Assembly (NCBI GenBank): GCA_963971575.1
Contig: OZ020612.1
Coordinates: 31,537,916 to 31,601,915, forward strand
Direction: 5' to 3'
From: Liopterus haemorrhoidalis
Lineage: Eukaryota > Arthropoda > Insecta > Coleoptera > Dytiscidae
Length of the DNA: 64,000 nt
Shown: positions 22,157 to 34,380 of the stretch, one piece after another
Position numbering within the stretch: position 1 is the stretch's first letter
How the letters are laid out: each line of letters opens with the position of its first letter
The notes under the pieces: model-generated
What the model saw: the letters and a program-made list of their open reading frames with translations, nothing else
Database searches by the model: none
What the model was told of the DNA's origin: nothing
Translations under genes and position numbers: made by a program

Positions 22157-23008
22157 ACCGGATAGCAGCAAATGGAAAGAAGCGATGCAGGAGGAACTGC
22201 AAGCATTTGAAGAAAATGAAGCCTGGGAAGCGGTAGATATTCCGCAGAACGCTACGGATGTGAAGTGCAAGTGGGTGTTTCGAAAGAAAGTTGAAAATGA
22301 TGGTAGTTTGAGATATCGAGCCAGATTAGTGGCACGGGGCTATTCGCAAAAAGAAGGTTTGGATTATACTGAAACGTTTTTACCGGTGGTAAGATTTTCT
22401 AGTTTAAGACTTTTGTTAGCTTTATCTGTCAAACTAAATCTGTATGTAACTCATCTAGATGTAAAAACTGCAACTTGAACGGAAGTTTAAAAGAAACTGT
22501 TTATATGGAAATAGATCAGTTACAGGGCAGAAATAAAGTTTTGAAATTAAATGAAACAATTTACGGGCTAAAACAAGCTTCTAGAGCTTGGTATGAAAAG
22601 GTTGAAACTTATTTAAAGGGTTCGAGCTATTGCAAATCGAAATTAGAGCCTTGCATATTCATCAAAAAGAAAGGAAAAAATCTAATAACAGTAATTGCAG
22701 TATATGTGGACGATTTTTTCATTTTTTCAAATGATGAAATTGAATGCAATCGAATTAAAAGAAAAATGAGCTTGAACTTTAAGATAAAAGATTTAGGACA
22801 ACCAAAATACTGCTTAGGAATGAAAGTTGAAATAGATAAGAGCCGACATGAAATTAGTTTAAGTCAGGAAGCGTACATTGATAAATTGTTGCAGAAATTT
22901 AACATGTCTGATAGTAAAATTGTATATGTACCGATGGAAACTAATGTAAATGTAAATCAAAATTCAAATGAAAATGACAAAAATGAAAAAATATACTTTG
23001 AGAAATGA
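22157..23008 (+). pseudogene. Copia element 1: reverse transcriptase
   Basis: Two overlapping frames. 22157-22478 has KWKEAMQEELQAFEENEAWE, KWVFRKK, RYRARLVARGYSQKEGLDY and HLDVKTAT. After a break (the AFLNG motif is shortened) 22475-23008 continues with IYGLKQASRAWYEK and the catalytic YVDDFF, up to VPMETNVNVNQ. There the CR1-like LINE interrupts it. The rest resumes at 26562. The region 21978-22156 is the degenerate linker between integrase and reverse transcriptase with several stops. Confidence 0.85.
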
Positions 23009-23603
23009 GAATGATAAAACTTTGGGTAAAACCAGCCAGTCTCCCCCGTCTCCAACCCCTCCTCACGATACTGCTAAGCCAAGTTATGCAAGTAAGGCAG
23101 GTGAGTCAGACAATAAACGCAAGACAAAGCCAGCCACTGCAAAAACCCCGGCCGAAACTGCAGGGAAACACGTGGCAAGGACGTCAGACAAGGTCGTAAG
23201 ACAACTAGACGATAACAAACGTGTTACTGTCGTAGACGGGTTTACCACTGTTAGTTATAGAAAGCGGAAGAAGACGAATGTAAACAAAAACATTGTTATT
23301 GGCTCATCAGCTGTTGTTGGTAATGTCAGTGGTTTGCCCAAACGAAAGTGGTTGTTTATCTCGAGAGTTAATCCCGTTGCAACTGAAAACGATGTTCTGG
23401 ATGTCCTGAAGAACAACAAAATATCTATGGAAGGACTTAAGTGTGTTAAAGTGTCATCAAAAACACAATTAAACTATAGTAACTTCCGGATGTGTCAAAA
23501 TCGCAGATGTTCCGACGGTCATGTCGCCATCTTTTTGGCCAAGCGGTGTGGGCATCCGCGAATACATCTGGGTTGAGAAGAAAGTTGCATTACAGCAATA
23601 GAG
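23009..23603 (+). pseudogene. LINE ORF1 (partial, one frameshift)
   Basis: Encodes a Pro/Ser/Lys-rich N-terminal part, then KRKWLFISRVNPVATENDVL, the RRM-like domain typical of ORF1 of CR1-group LINEs in insects. The frame of the copia pol upstream happens to run into it (from 22968), giving a chimeric open frame. Near 23490 a one-base change shifts the C-terminal end into the next frame, where it stops at about 23603, three bases before ORF2 begins. The 5' end of ORF1 is missing, so the LINE is 5'-truncated. ORF1 proteins bind the element RNA. Confidence 0.7.
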
Positions 23604-23605
23604 TA

Positions 23606-26336
23606 ATGTTGAAGATAACGCTATCTATTATGGACAGTCTGAAAATTGTTACTTTTAATTGCAAGTCTCTAAGGCGCATATCAAGCCAGATGAAAGATAT
23701 TTTGGATTCAGTTGACATATGTCTGTTACAAGAGACATGGTTGCGTGTAAGTGATCTACACTTGCTGGAGAACATTCATGTAGATTTTTCTGCCACTGGT
23801 ACTTCAGCGATGGATCCTGCAGCATCAGTGCATCTGGGACGACCGTACGGTGGTGTCGCTATCTTATGGAGGAAGTCTCTTTCTCAGAGTATAAGTATAA
23901 TAACTGTACCAGAAGAACCACGTCTGACAGCGATTAAAATCAGCACTAATGACGGCAATATTTTAATCATCAATGTGTACATGCCGACTAATTCCTTGGA
24001 AAATGTACCTGAATTCATTCAAGTCCTAGGAAAGATAGAAGCATTAGCAACTGATAATAATGTTTCTAATGTGCTGATCGCTGGTGACTTGAACTCTAAT
24101 CCTACATCGGTTTTTGCGAATGAGCTCTTGAAGTTCTGTCAAGAGTTTGATTATGCAGTGGCTGATCTCGAGATGCTGCCTGCCGATAGCTACACCTTCA
24201 TAAGTGATGCTTTCGACACGACTTCGTGGCTTGATCACTGCATAGTTCCGAAATCATTTGTGAAAAACATCAGGAATGTGGACATAGATTATCTATCTAA
24301 CATCTCAGATCATCTTTCACTTTTCATGGAGGTCAAGACATCTATATCTACAACGACACGACAGGCGAACTTTTCCTACGATAGTGTGCCGTGGAATGAT
24401 AATGTGGGTGAGTGCTATAGCAGAGCAATTGTGAATAAGTTAAAAAGAACTGTGATTCCGCGGGAACTGATAATGTGTGAGAAAACTGACTGTGTGAACC
24501 CGTACCATATTCAGCTGATTGATAACTTTTATGGCAAAATAGTAGAGGCTGTTACCAGTGCTGCTGTTGATGCTTGTAAAAGAAATAAGAAGCGAAATGC
24601 TGGTGGGCGAAGAGTGATTGGTTGGAGAGAGAATGAGGAGCTGTTATCTGCGAAAAGAGAGTCCAAAATAGCTTTACGTAACTGGATTGATGCTGGCAGA
24701 CCACGTGAGGGTCTTATTAATCAACATCGTACTGTCACTAGAGCACGCTTTAAACTGTATCTCAAAGCACATCTGAGGACCCAGGACCAACGCAAAGCCG
24801 ATCAGTTGGTGAATCTATACCGGTCACGTGACTTCTCAAAATTTTGGCAGCACACCGGTACTAAGAAAACTGCTGTTAAGCCGAGTAACATCGACGGGAT
24901 AACAGATGATCTGGAGATCGCTGAACATTGGAGAAGAACACTGCTAGAGTTCTGTGCGGAGTATTAACACTGTCTTTGTTGATAACTTCGAGATGGTCTC
25001 TCCGGAAGATTGCTTAATCACATGTTCAAGCGTGCAGGAAGCGGTGAAAAGTCTGAAATGTGGCAAATCTGCAGGTGCTGATGGTCTCAAAGGGGAACAC
25101 ATCATCCATACACCCCCTGAATTACACATTCTGCTTGCTATTTGCTTCACCTTTATGATGGTACATCGACATCTACCCTTGAAACTAATCCAGACTGACA
25201 TTGTTCCAGTTCCGAAGGGTAAGAGCGGCTCTGTGACATCCAGCGAGAATTATCGCCCTATCGCGATATCTACTGTCTTGTCTAAAGTTTTTGAAAAAAT
25301 TCTCATGACAAAATTCGTGGATAAAATACAGTGTGTCGACAACCAATTTGGTTTCAAAAAATTTCATGGCACAGATATGGCGATATATTTGTTGAAGTCA
25401 ACTATAATGCAGTACCTACAGCGAGAGACGCCCATATTCGCGTGCTTATTAGACCTTAGCCGCGCTTTTGAACGGGTGGATAGAGGAAAACTTCTACAGA
25501 TACTCTTGAAGAAGAACGTCTGCCCTCGAATAACCTCTGTACTGCACCATTGGTTTGATAGAGAACAAAAAAGAGTTCGCTGGGGCACAGCTAAATCCAG
25601 TGCGTTTATACAAAACACAGGAGTACGACAGGGTGGCCTGTTATCACCTTCCTTGTTCAACATCTACATGGATGATTTGAGTCGACGGTTGAACGAGGAA
25701 AGGATTGGCTGTATGGTTGGCTCATCACCTGTTAACCATATCAGCTATGCTGATGACATGGTGGTCTTTGCACCATCTTTGGCTGGATTGAGGAAATTGC
25801 TGGCACTGTGTGAATCTTATGCTCTGGAGCATGGCCTAATTTATAATTTTAATAAAACAGAGTTTATTGTATTTCAGCCCAAGAATAAGAGATATACAGT
25901 GCCCGACATTTCTCTCAATGGTCAGTGCGTTAAGAGAGTACCTTCTGTGTGTTATCTTGGACATATCATCTGTGATGATTTAAATGATACAGCTGACATT
26001 GATAGGCAATGTCGCTCTGTATGTGTTAAAGCAAATATGCTAAACCATAGATTCTCTAGATGCAGTACTGTTGTACGTAAATACCTCTTTAATACGTTTT
26101 CTGGCAGTATGTATACATCTGCTCTTTGGGCTAACACCACCAAAACCGGTATTCGTAAATTAGTCGTTTGCTACAACAATGCATTTAGAGTTATCAATGG
26201 GTTTTCCAAATATTGTAGTGCAAGTGAAATGTTTGTTATGAATGAAGTTAATACTTGTATGGCTGTACTTAGAAAATACGTTTATAGTTTACGTAGTAGA
26301 TTACTTAAATCTAATAATTTGTTGATTCGGGAGTAA
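23606..26336 (+). pseudogene. LINE ORF2: endonuclease and reverse transcriptase, single frameshift
   Basis: Start at 23606 or 23630 (MDSLKIVTFNCKSLRR). The endonuclease domain covers about residues 1-230: LLQETWL, YGGVAILW, AGDLNSNP, SDHLSLF. The reverse transcriptase follows: ENYRPIAISTVLSKVFEKIL, ACLLDLSRAFERVD, GVRQGGLLSPSLFNIYMDDL and the catalytic SYADDMVVF, then a C-terminal domain with VCYLGHIICDD. It ends at 26336 without an RNase H domain. The only break I see is a frameshift at 24954-24967, between endonuclease and reverse transcriptase. The decay is light, so the insertion is fairly young compared with its copia host. The group assignment (CR1/Daphne-like) is by motif resemblance. 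Confidence 0.85.
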
Positions 26337-26561
26337 CTACACTTTGACAAAACGTTTCACACTTGTTGGTCAGCTCAGCTGATATATTAAATATCTAGTA
26401 ACTTAAACTATAAATGTATTCTTTAATTTTTGGGTTCACAATTGTTAAAACTGAACTCCAATTTGTCTTGTTTTTTGTTTCTGTTTTTTGTTAAATGTAT
26501 ATAGTATTTTGGCCTTCGGGCTGTTTAATAAATTTAATAAAAATATAATAAAATAATAAAA

Positions 26562-27237
26562 AGGTGCCTTATCAGCAGCTTATTGGAAGCCTAATGTACT
26601 TAGCCGTACTAACTAGCTTAGACATAGCTTATTGTGTTAGTTATTTAAGTCAATTCAATAAGAATTTTGATTTAAGTCATTGGAACTCTGCGAAAAGAGT
26701 GTTAAAATACTTGAAAGGGACAAAACACTTTGGCTTGATATATGTTAAAGATGACTAAAAGGATGATGATTAAAAGGTTTTGCCGATGCCGATTGGGCAA
26801 ATAACAGTAATGATAGAAAGTCGTACACGGGTTTCTGCTTTATGCTTTCGGGATCTTTAGTATCATGGGAAAGTCGAAAGCACAGTGTTGTGTCTCTCTC
26901 AAGTACTGAAGCTGAATACATAGCCATGTCGGAAGCATCTAGAGAAGCAATTTATCTGCAAAATTTGTGTTCGGAGATTTTGGGAAAGCTCGATGTAATT
27001 ACAATCTTTAATGATTCGCAATGCGGTCAAAAATTGATAAAGAATCCTGCTTTTCACAAAAGATCCAAACATTTTCAAGTGAAATATCATTTAATTCGGG
27101 ATGTGGTGGAAAAAGGGTGTATAACTTTGCAATATCTACCTACTTCCGAAATGATGGCAGATATCTTCACTAAAGATTTAGGAAAAGTGAAACACGTAAA
27201 ATTTATAAATGAAATGGGTGTAAAACCATTACTGTAA
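26562..27237 (+). pseudogene. Copia element 1: end of reverse transcriptase and RNase H
   Basis: Resumes the copia frame after the LINE: PYQQLIGSLMYLAVLTSLDI, WNSAKRVLKYLKGTKHFGLI, a stop at 26756, then RNase H (SWESRKHSVVSLSSTEAEYI, NDSQCGQKLIKN, MMADIFTKDLGK) ending at 27237. Polypurine-rich TGAAGGTGTGGAG follows at about 27285-27297, just before the LTR. Confidence 0.85.
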
Positions 27238-27297
27238 TTCTTTATTGTGATTCTTTGTAATTATTGTGATTTGTTAGATATAAGTGAAGGTGTGGAG

Positions 27298-27813
27298 TTT
27301 CTTGTAATATATCTACAAATAAATAATTAGTTTAAAGTTAGCATGTCAGTAACATACGTTGCTAACAACAATAACAACTGTCAAGTGTCAATATAGATAT
27401 TCTGCAGTCAATGTCAAGAATTATAATCAAGTTGTATAAGCTGTTCACTTTTGTAAGAACAAACTAAGAGGGAATTTTGTTTTCAATAGTTTGCATCTTT
27501 GAAGCTGTATGTCATGTTGGTATTAAAAAATGTCACTTTTTTAAAATGTCGATCCATTTGACATATGTAATATTGAAAAATGATATCTTAATTATAATGA
27601 TCATAACCTTATCAACCTAAGGTCGGTTTTACAGCGTAAAGAATATTTTTAATTGACATTTAAAGTCAGTAACACAGCATAAAAGTAACCAAAATAACCA
27701 GATCTAGTGTGTTCTTACAAAAGTGAACAGCTTATACAAACACATTTAATAACAATAAAACCTTTCTTATATTGGATTATTTGATTTGTCTTGTTGTCCT
27801 GAATATCACAACA
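27298..27813 (+). repeat. Copia element 1, 3' LTR, split by a MITE
   Basis: Begins directly after the polypurine tract (TTTCTTGTAATATATC, probably a decayed TGTTGTAATATATC) and ends GAATATCACAACA at 27813. MITE C at 27439-27733 interrupts it at a TA. No 5' LTR is left, so no target duplication can be checked. Confidence 0.65.
27439..27733 (+). mobile_element. MITE family C, complete (295 bp)
   Basis: Ends AGCTGTTCACTTTTGTAAG and its inverse, TA at 27437-27438 and 27734-27735. The TA duplication and short ends fit a Tc1/mariner-mobilised MITE. The interior AGATCTGGTTATTTTGGTTA (on the minus strand) is shared with family D. Confidence 0.9.
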
Positions 27814-28015
27814 CCCTCAGCAGTCAAAACCAACATTTTTTAATAATAAATAGTTTAAATGTCATTTATACCATTTCAATTTATTATAATATATATCTAC
27901 TTAGGGCCGAGAGTTCCAGTTCCTAATAAACTCCCTAATAGTTATTTGACACATAATATATTTATGAAGCTAATAAATTTATTGGTGATTTCCAAGTTAC
28001 AAAATCCTTCTAATA

Positions 28016-28412
28016 AAGTCTGTTCCAAATGGTTAGGCGGAACTAGATTTTGCAGTCTAGTTACTTTCATCGTTTAAATCGTGCTTTTCGGCCGTTTTGT
28101 TTAAGCTTTGTAAATCATACTTACAATAAACATTTTTTTGTTAAGGTTAATATCATTTTAAAATATCATTTTCTTTATATTTTGATTTTTTCTGTCTTTC
28201 TTAATACAAATTTCCCATTTATTTATTTATTTTTTTATTAAAATATGTAAAAAATAATTTAATGTCATTCGTTTCCATGGTTTCATCGTTGGAATTTTAA
28301 ATTTTGACATTCCAACGTAAAAAATGAAATATCCCAAGCAAGGTCCCTTCTCGTGACAACCTAAAAGAACGAAATTCCCATTTAGTTCCGCCTAACCGTT
28401 TGAAACAGACTG
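28016..28412 (+). mobile_element. MITE family A, complete
   Basis: Runs from AAGTCTGTTCCAAATGGTTA to the inverse TTGAAACAGACTG, with TA on both sides. About 397 bp, no coding capacity. Confidence 0.85.
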
Positions 28413-28425
28413 TAGTTTATTATTA

Positions 28426-28892
28426 TCTGTCTCATTTTGTAATACGAAACTAACAGGGGAACTTCATTTTTTATGTTTTATATTTAAAATATTATCTTAG
28501 GGTGGTAATTCTGAAGTAACACCTTCAAAATATTTGACAATTCATAATTGACATTAAATTATACCTATCTCAACTTACTAACACAAATTGTATAAAACAC
28601 TAATTGACAAGTATTTGAAATATATTTTATGCAGAAAAGATGAATAAGCGAAATAATATGAAATAAATATTTGTATATAATTCAAAATATTAGACATGTC
28701 AATCACAAATTTGACATGTCAATTTGGTATCTGACATGTAGTTTTTGAGTGAATATAACCTCAGTATAATGAAACTTCAACAAAAATGTAAAAGCCAGAT
28801 TTACAAGTTTACATGGTTTCAAAAAAGTCTATTTACACCACAACAGTCACCAAAGTAACCAGATCTAGTTTCGTATTACAAATTGAGACAGA
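28426..28892 (+). mobile_element. MITE family D, complete (~467 bp)
   Basis: Left end TCTGTCTCATTTTGTAATAC and inverse right end GTATTACAAATTGAGACAGA, next to TA. The subterminal part (AAGTAACCAGATCTAGTTTC) is shared with family C, so C and D are sister families. Another right end lies at 88-157. Confidence 0.75.
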
Positions 28893-28897
28893 TTATA

Positions 28898-29304
28898 CAG
28901 TCTGTTCCAAACGGTTAAGCGGAACTAGATTTTACAATCTAGTTACTTTCATCGTTTAAATCGTGCTTTTCTGCCGTTTTGTTTAAGCTTTGTAAATCAT
29001 ACTTACAATAAACATTTTTTGGTGATTTTTTTCATCATTTTAAAATGTCATTTTCTTTATATGTTAATTTTTTGTGTCATTCATATTACAAATTTCCCAA
29101 TTATTTATATTTTTGTCATTAAAACATATTAAAAAATAATTTAATTTTGACATATATACTTCGTTTCCATGGTTTCATTGTTGGAATTTTAAATTTTGAC
29201 ATTCTAACGTGAAAAATGAAATAACACTAGCAAGGTCCCTTCTCGTGACAACCTAAAAGAACAAAATTCCCATTTAGTTCCGCTTAACCGTTTGGAACAG
29301 ACTG
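28898..29304 (+). mobile_element. MITE family A, complete (407 bp)
   Basis: A full copy from CAGTCTGTTCCAAACGGTTA to its exact inverse, TA at 28896-28897 and 29305-29306. It begins just after family D. Confidence 0.9.
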
Positions 29305-29457
29305 TAGCAACATAATTTTTTGTTTTTGCATTGGTATTTCTTATGAAGATAGTAACACGGTGCAAGAGGGATAGAGCTATACGTAAATTTGTAGAGCTAA
29401 AGTGAGATGAAATTTTGACACTGAATATTTTGACATTAAATATTTTGACAATAAATA

Positions 29458-29866
29458 CAGTCTGTTGCAAACGCTTAGGCGGAACTAAATGGGAATTTCG
29501 TTCTTTTAGGTTGTCACGACAAGGGACCTTGCTTGGGTTATTTCATTTTTAACGTTGGAATGTCAAAATTTAAAATTACAACAATGAAACCATGGAAACG
29601 TATGACCTATGTCAAAATTAAATTATTTTTTTTTATATATTTTAATGACAAAAAAATAAATAAATGGGAAATTTGTATTAAGAATGACACAAAAAATCAA
29701 AATATAATGAAAATGACATTTTAAAATGATATTAACCTTAACCAAAAAATGTTTATTGTAAGTATGATTTACAAAGCTTAAACAAAACGGCCGAAAAGCA
29801 CGATTTAAGCGATGAAAGTAACTAAATTGCAAAATCTAGTTCCGCCTAAGCGTTTGAAACAGACTG
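29458..29866 (-). mobile_element. MITE family A, complete, inverted
   Basis: Same family in the opposite orientation, 409 bp, TA at 29456-29457 and 29867-29868. With the copies at 28016 and 28898 it makes three family A insertions within 1.9 kb. Confidence 0.9.
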
Positions 29867-30051
29867 TAGTTTGACTTGACATTCAATGACATTACGTATA
29901 TTTTTTGTGTTACTGTTAAAATGACAATTAAACGGCGTTCAACAAATTTTATCACAGAAAAAGAGGACAATATAGATAGAAGAGAAGTTAATAAAAATAG
30001 CATTTTATAATACAAAAGTGACTGAAAATAAGAAGACAGCCATATTTTGCT

Positions 30052-30207
30052 TTATTTTACATTCCTTAAACAATATGAATTAAACTTATCAGCAATTTTC
30101 AGCCACACATCTTTATTATTCTGCCAATAATTGCCTTCTTGTTCTCTATCATTTTTATATAAATAGTAATGCTTAAAGTATTGTTTGTAGTGTGTCGTAA
30201 TCGTAAT
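30052..30207 (-). pseudogene. Possible Myb/SANT-like DNA-binding fragment of the PIF/Harbinger-like element
   Basis: The minus-strand frame contains REQEGNYWQNNKDVWLKIAD and then KFNSYC, which resembles the middle of a Myb/SANT (MADF-like) domain. Many PIF/Harbinger elements encode such a protein next to the transposase, and the fragment lies inside the element with PIF-type ends. It is short, with no start or stop context I can defend, so the call rests on a few Trp and hydrophobic positions. The rest of 29869-30523 shows no other coding signal. Confidence 0.3.
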
Positions 30208-30709
30208 TGAAATAAATACATATGTAAAAATAAAAGACAATGTTTATTTAAAAATATATATTTATATATTGTTCTTTATATATCACATTTACAATAAATG
30301 CCCAAAATATTCTAAAAACGGTTGTCCATAATTTATAAATTCACCCAAACAGATCGTCGATTTCGCCAAAATACAACTTAAATGTATATAAAACACTAAA
30401 ATCACCATTATATAAATGTTTAAAAACTACACATTCGTATATTCTTTTAAAATTATACTGTTTTTCAATTAAAATTGATATATTAACACATTTTGCGAAC
30501 TTGTTTTTGGTTATATGTCACTTTATTAAGCACTTCTATTCTATTCTATTTTATTTTATTATGGCCTAGGCACACAGCCTTTCCGCCAGTTTTAATAAAT
30601 ACATTTAGTTACAATATACTTTTTTTTTTTTAACATACAATAAATAATTAAATAATAAATATAAACAATGTATATATATAAAAATAAATATAAATAAAAT
30701 AAATTGAAT

Positions 30710-33440
30710 CTAAAGTTGTATATTGGAAGAAGTTAAGAATTCATACACAAGCGAAGAAGTTTCAGAGGAAGGGTTAAGAAGGATATTAGAAAGGGATATG
30801 GGACCATTATATTTAACAGACTTAGATAGGTTGGTGTAGAGAAGATTGCAATTGTAGATGTTGTTGGGACAATTAAAAATTAGGTGAGTGGGATTTCCAG
30901 GTTGTCCACATGCACAAAGATCCGAGTCGATTACATTAATTCTGAAGAGATGGCTTGGTGCTGAGCTGTGGTTGAATCTTAGCCGACAGATAGAAGATAT
31001 GGCACCTTTGCTAAGATTCATATTATGGAACCAGGGGTGCTCCATAATAGTAGGCTGGAACTGGTAGTAATACTGTCCTTTAGTAGATGACGATAATGTC
31101 CAATCTTCTTGCCACTTCTGCTTTATAGAAGAATTTATGATTGAAAGAAAGTGATTAAAATTTGGTATTTTGATGGAAGATTCATGTGGAAGGTTTGCTC
31201 CTTCTTTAGCTAATTGATCAGCTATTATGTTCCCATGGATATTGACATGGCTAGGGATCCAGGATAGAGTAATTTTGTAATTTTGATTTTGAAGGTCATG
31301 CATTCTTTTCTTAATCGTAAGCGACAGTAAATCAGATTTGGTATTAATACCTATGGATTTTATAGTTTGAAGGGCGCTGAGAGAATCAGTTAATATAAGG
31401 GCCTTACTAATCCGAAGTCTACCTACTAAAGATATTGCATGATTAATAGCAAGCATTTCTGTTGTAGTAATATCCATAAATATAGGTGCCTTTTGTATAA
31501 TTTTGAGATTGACATGTGGTATGTATATTCCATAACCCAAACTTTCTGAACTTATTACTTTGGATGCGTCAGTATATATAATTTTGAAACCCGGAAACTG
31601 AGTGTGTAAAATTTCATTTAGATGCAAGTGAATGGTGTTGCTATCTGCATTCTTATTTATTCCCAGATTTAGTATGATTGGTTTTGATGAAATTTGTGGT
31701 TCAAACGGCAAAGAATAGCAAGGAAGTAGAGAAGAAGTTTGTAAGTGTTGTCGCTTGGTTTCAAGGCTTGAATATTGTTGAACTAACAATGGTTTCCTTT
31801 TTTTACGCCAGTAATTTGTATTATTGCACATATGCACAAGCTGAGATATACCAGCTATAACAAAGTTATTGTCGACCATCATTTGTTTCGATATAAATTT
31901 AGAGACAATATATTGTGCTCTAAGATGTAATGGAGTCTCAACTGCTTCAACTAGCAGTGCATTGGTAGGCGTAGATTTCATGGCACCCAGTGCTAGCCGA
32001 ATGGCCTGGTACTGTACTCGATCTAAAAGCAGTTGATTGGATTTAGTTAGTGGAGACATTACAATAATTAAATAATCTATAGAAGAACGGATAAGTGAGC
32101 GGTATAATAAAAGAAGAGTTTGTGGGTGTCCACCCCACCATGTTTTGGTTAGCGATCTTAAAATATTCAAAGTGATTCGAGCCTTATTAGTGACGTGTTT
32201 AATGTTTTTAAGCCAACTAAGTTTCGAATCCATGATTATTCCCAAGTATTGAGTGTCTTTTCTATAAGCTATGGAATGGTCGTCAAATACGATTTCTGGG
32301 ATTATAGTTGGAGTTTTATGTCTAGTGAAAATAACTGCAGTGCTTTTGCTAGGTGATAACGTGAAGTTATGATCAAACAACCAATTTTTTAAGGTTACCA
32401 TTGCCTGATTTAGCTGTGAAACTGCATGATTTAAATTTTTGTGCGAAGAGTATATTATAATGTCGTCTGCAAACTGTAAGGTTTTTGCATAGGGCATCAA
32501 ACAACTATGTAAAGATTTTGTGTAGATATTAAATAGAATTGGTGCCAGTACTGATCCCTGGGGTACACCTTTGTTGCTAGTTTGAGGTCCATATAAATTA
32601 TTTTTGTCACGAATGTAAATAATTCGTTCACTAATTAATTGATGAACTAAAATGACATAATTGCTTGGAACGCCAATTTCTTCTAACACCGAGGATAGAA
32701 TGCTAAGCGAAACGTTATCAAAAGCTGAGCTAATGTCTAGAAAAACGGCAACTAGGTACTCTTGTTTGCTGTACGTGATGTTTATATCCGTTGTGAATTT
32801 GACCAAGCAAGTTGTGGTAGATCAGCCCTTACGAAAGCCGCATTGTTGCGGAGGCAATATCTGCTTATTTTCTAGCCACCAATCTAACCTTTGTTTTACA
32901 AGATGTTCTAGAGATTTCAAAAGACAAGATAATAATGCTATTGGTCTGTATGATAGATGATTGGCAGGGTCTTTACCTTGCTTAAGGATGGGAATTATAT
33001 GTGTAATTTTCCATTCTGAGGGAATCGGTTCTCCATTCAATATATTATTGTAAATTTTCAAAATAAGTTCCTTAAGTCGGAGCGGAGAGTGAAGAATATG
33101 AAGATATGATATATTATCCTGGCCAGGTGACGATATTTTAACCAATTTAAGGATAGTATTGAATTCGTCCATAGTGAAAGGCGATGAAAGAAATGCATCG
33201 TCATGTTCTGTATTTAATACTATAGGATTGGGGTTAACAAAACATGGAGCAAGATGATTTAATAGCTCTTCAGAACACGTAATAATTTTTTGCTGAAGTT
33301 TGGGAGAATAAGATTTTCTGTATATTTTAATTGTTCTCCAGATTGTGGATATTGGAGTAGCTGGACAAAGTGTATTACAGTATTTAACAAAAGATTCTTT
33401 TTTATTCTTTTTGAAGATGAGTTTGGCCCGGGCTATTGCA
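30710..33440 (-). pseudogene. LINE ORF2, reverse transcriptase and RNase H part
   Basis: The frame runs from about 33440 to 33172 and on: SEWKITHIIPILKQGKDPAN, LSYRPIALLSCLLKSLEHLV, CGFRKG, then one stop at 32819. From 32806: AVFLDISSAFDNV, KGVPQGSVLAPILFNIYTKS and the catalytic LQFADDIIIYS, then RNase H (IYTDASK, the Glu in TTEMLAINHA, LTDSLSALQTIK, NIIADQLAKEGA) and a C-terminal zinc knuckle (CACGQPGNPTHLIFNCP). An RNase H domain after the reverse transcriptase places it in the I/R1 branch rather than the CR1 or Jockey proper type. Breaks are one stop here and a frameshift near 33445. Confidence 0.9.
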
Positions 33441-33447
33441 TTTTTGG

Positions 33448-34380
33448 CTAAGATAAAATTATAATTCTATTATGTTTTAAGGAATTGCACTCATCATCCC
33501 ACCATGGAGTAGGACAACGAGTGGATTTAGTTTTGATTAACGGGATAGAGTTAATTGACGCTTCTTGAATAGTTAGGTACACAAAGGAAGAGATTGAGCT
33601 GTTGTCTATCAGATCTTGGGATTCGGGCATTTTTTCTGAGGCTGAATCAAAGAATAAAGTCCAGTTTGCCTTTTTTAGGTTGTATTTAGGAATGCTGTTT
33701 TGTACAGTGCTAGATCTTGCAGTGTTATTAGGATAAGCTAATTGTAAAATGATTGGGAAATGATCACTTCCACAAGTATCATCAGCAGTTTCGCAGCTAA
33801 AGAATGACATGAGACATGGTGAACATATAGAAAGATCAACAACACTTGGGGGAGATCCTGGGGAAGTTAATCTAGTTGGTTTACGATCGTTCAATAAACA
33901 TAAGTTAAAATCGTCAACAATATCTTCGATGATTTTTCCTTTGTTAGAGGTGTCTTTGATTTCGCTTCCCCAAAGATCACTGTGTGCGTTGAAGTCACCA
34001 CAGAGAACAAATGGGGTATGAAACTGGTTTACAATAAATTTAATTTCAGGTATAGTTATGTTTACATCAGGAGGAATATAAATCGAAGCGAATATTATAT
34101 TGTGCGTTTCTATTGCTATTATTTGAATCAATGGATTGACTGTTCGAACTGGAAATTCTTTAAAATTAACGTTATATTTGACAAGTATAGCTACGCCGCC
34201 ATAACCGTCGAGGCGATACTGCCGTAGTATGTTATATTCAGAAACTCTACAGTGTTCTGCTGGTTTCAACCAAGTTTCAGACAATGCGGCTATTTCGATC
34301 TGGTGAAGATTTAAAAGCTGAAGTAGGTCAGTTTTGTTACTGTGGAGGCTTCTCAGATTCCACTGCAATATCTTAGCCAT
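33448..34380 (-). pseudogene. LINE ORF2, apurinic endonuclease part
   Basis: Start chosen at 34380 (MAKILQWNLRSLHSNKTDLL), which overlaps the ORF1 stop at 34373 by a few bases, the usual arrangement. An upstream ATG at 34401 is in frame but less likely. Endonuclease motifs: ALSETWLKP, GYGGVAILV, LCGDFNAHSDLWGS, GSDHFPIIL. The domain nicks genomic DNA for target-primed reverse transcription. The frame is lost at about 33448 by a small indel; the correct continuation lies in another frame up to the reverse transcriptase. Confidence 0.9.

Larger units (their letters stand above)
23009..26561 (+). mobile_element. CR1/Daphne-like LINE inserted in copia 1
   Basis: Contains a partial ORF1, an ORF2 with apurinic endonuclease and reverse transcriptase but no RNase H, and an A/T-rich 3' tail (TTTAATAAATTTAATAAAAA-like). 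The copia reading resumes at 26562 (PYQQLIGSLMYLA), so the boundaries are known within about 20 bp. I could not find a clear target duplication. Confidence 0.85.

Noticed and set aside
23492..23605. First ~38 residues of the endonuclease open frame as the true N-terminus of LINE ORF2.
   Set aside because: They lie out of frame over the ORF1 C-terminus. The endonuclease begins with the Met at 23606 or 23630.
30052..30240. Calling an active Harbinger accessory gene from the Myb-like frame.
   Set aside because: Only about 35 residues resemble the domain and no transposase is present; kept only as a low-confidence fragment.
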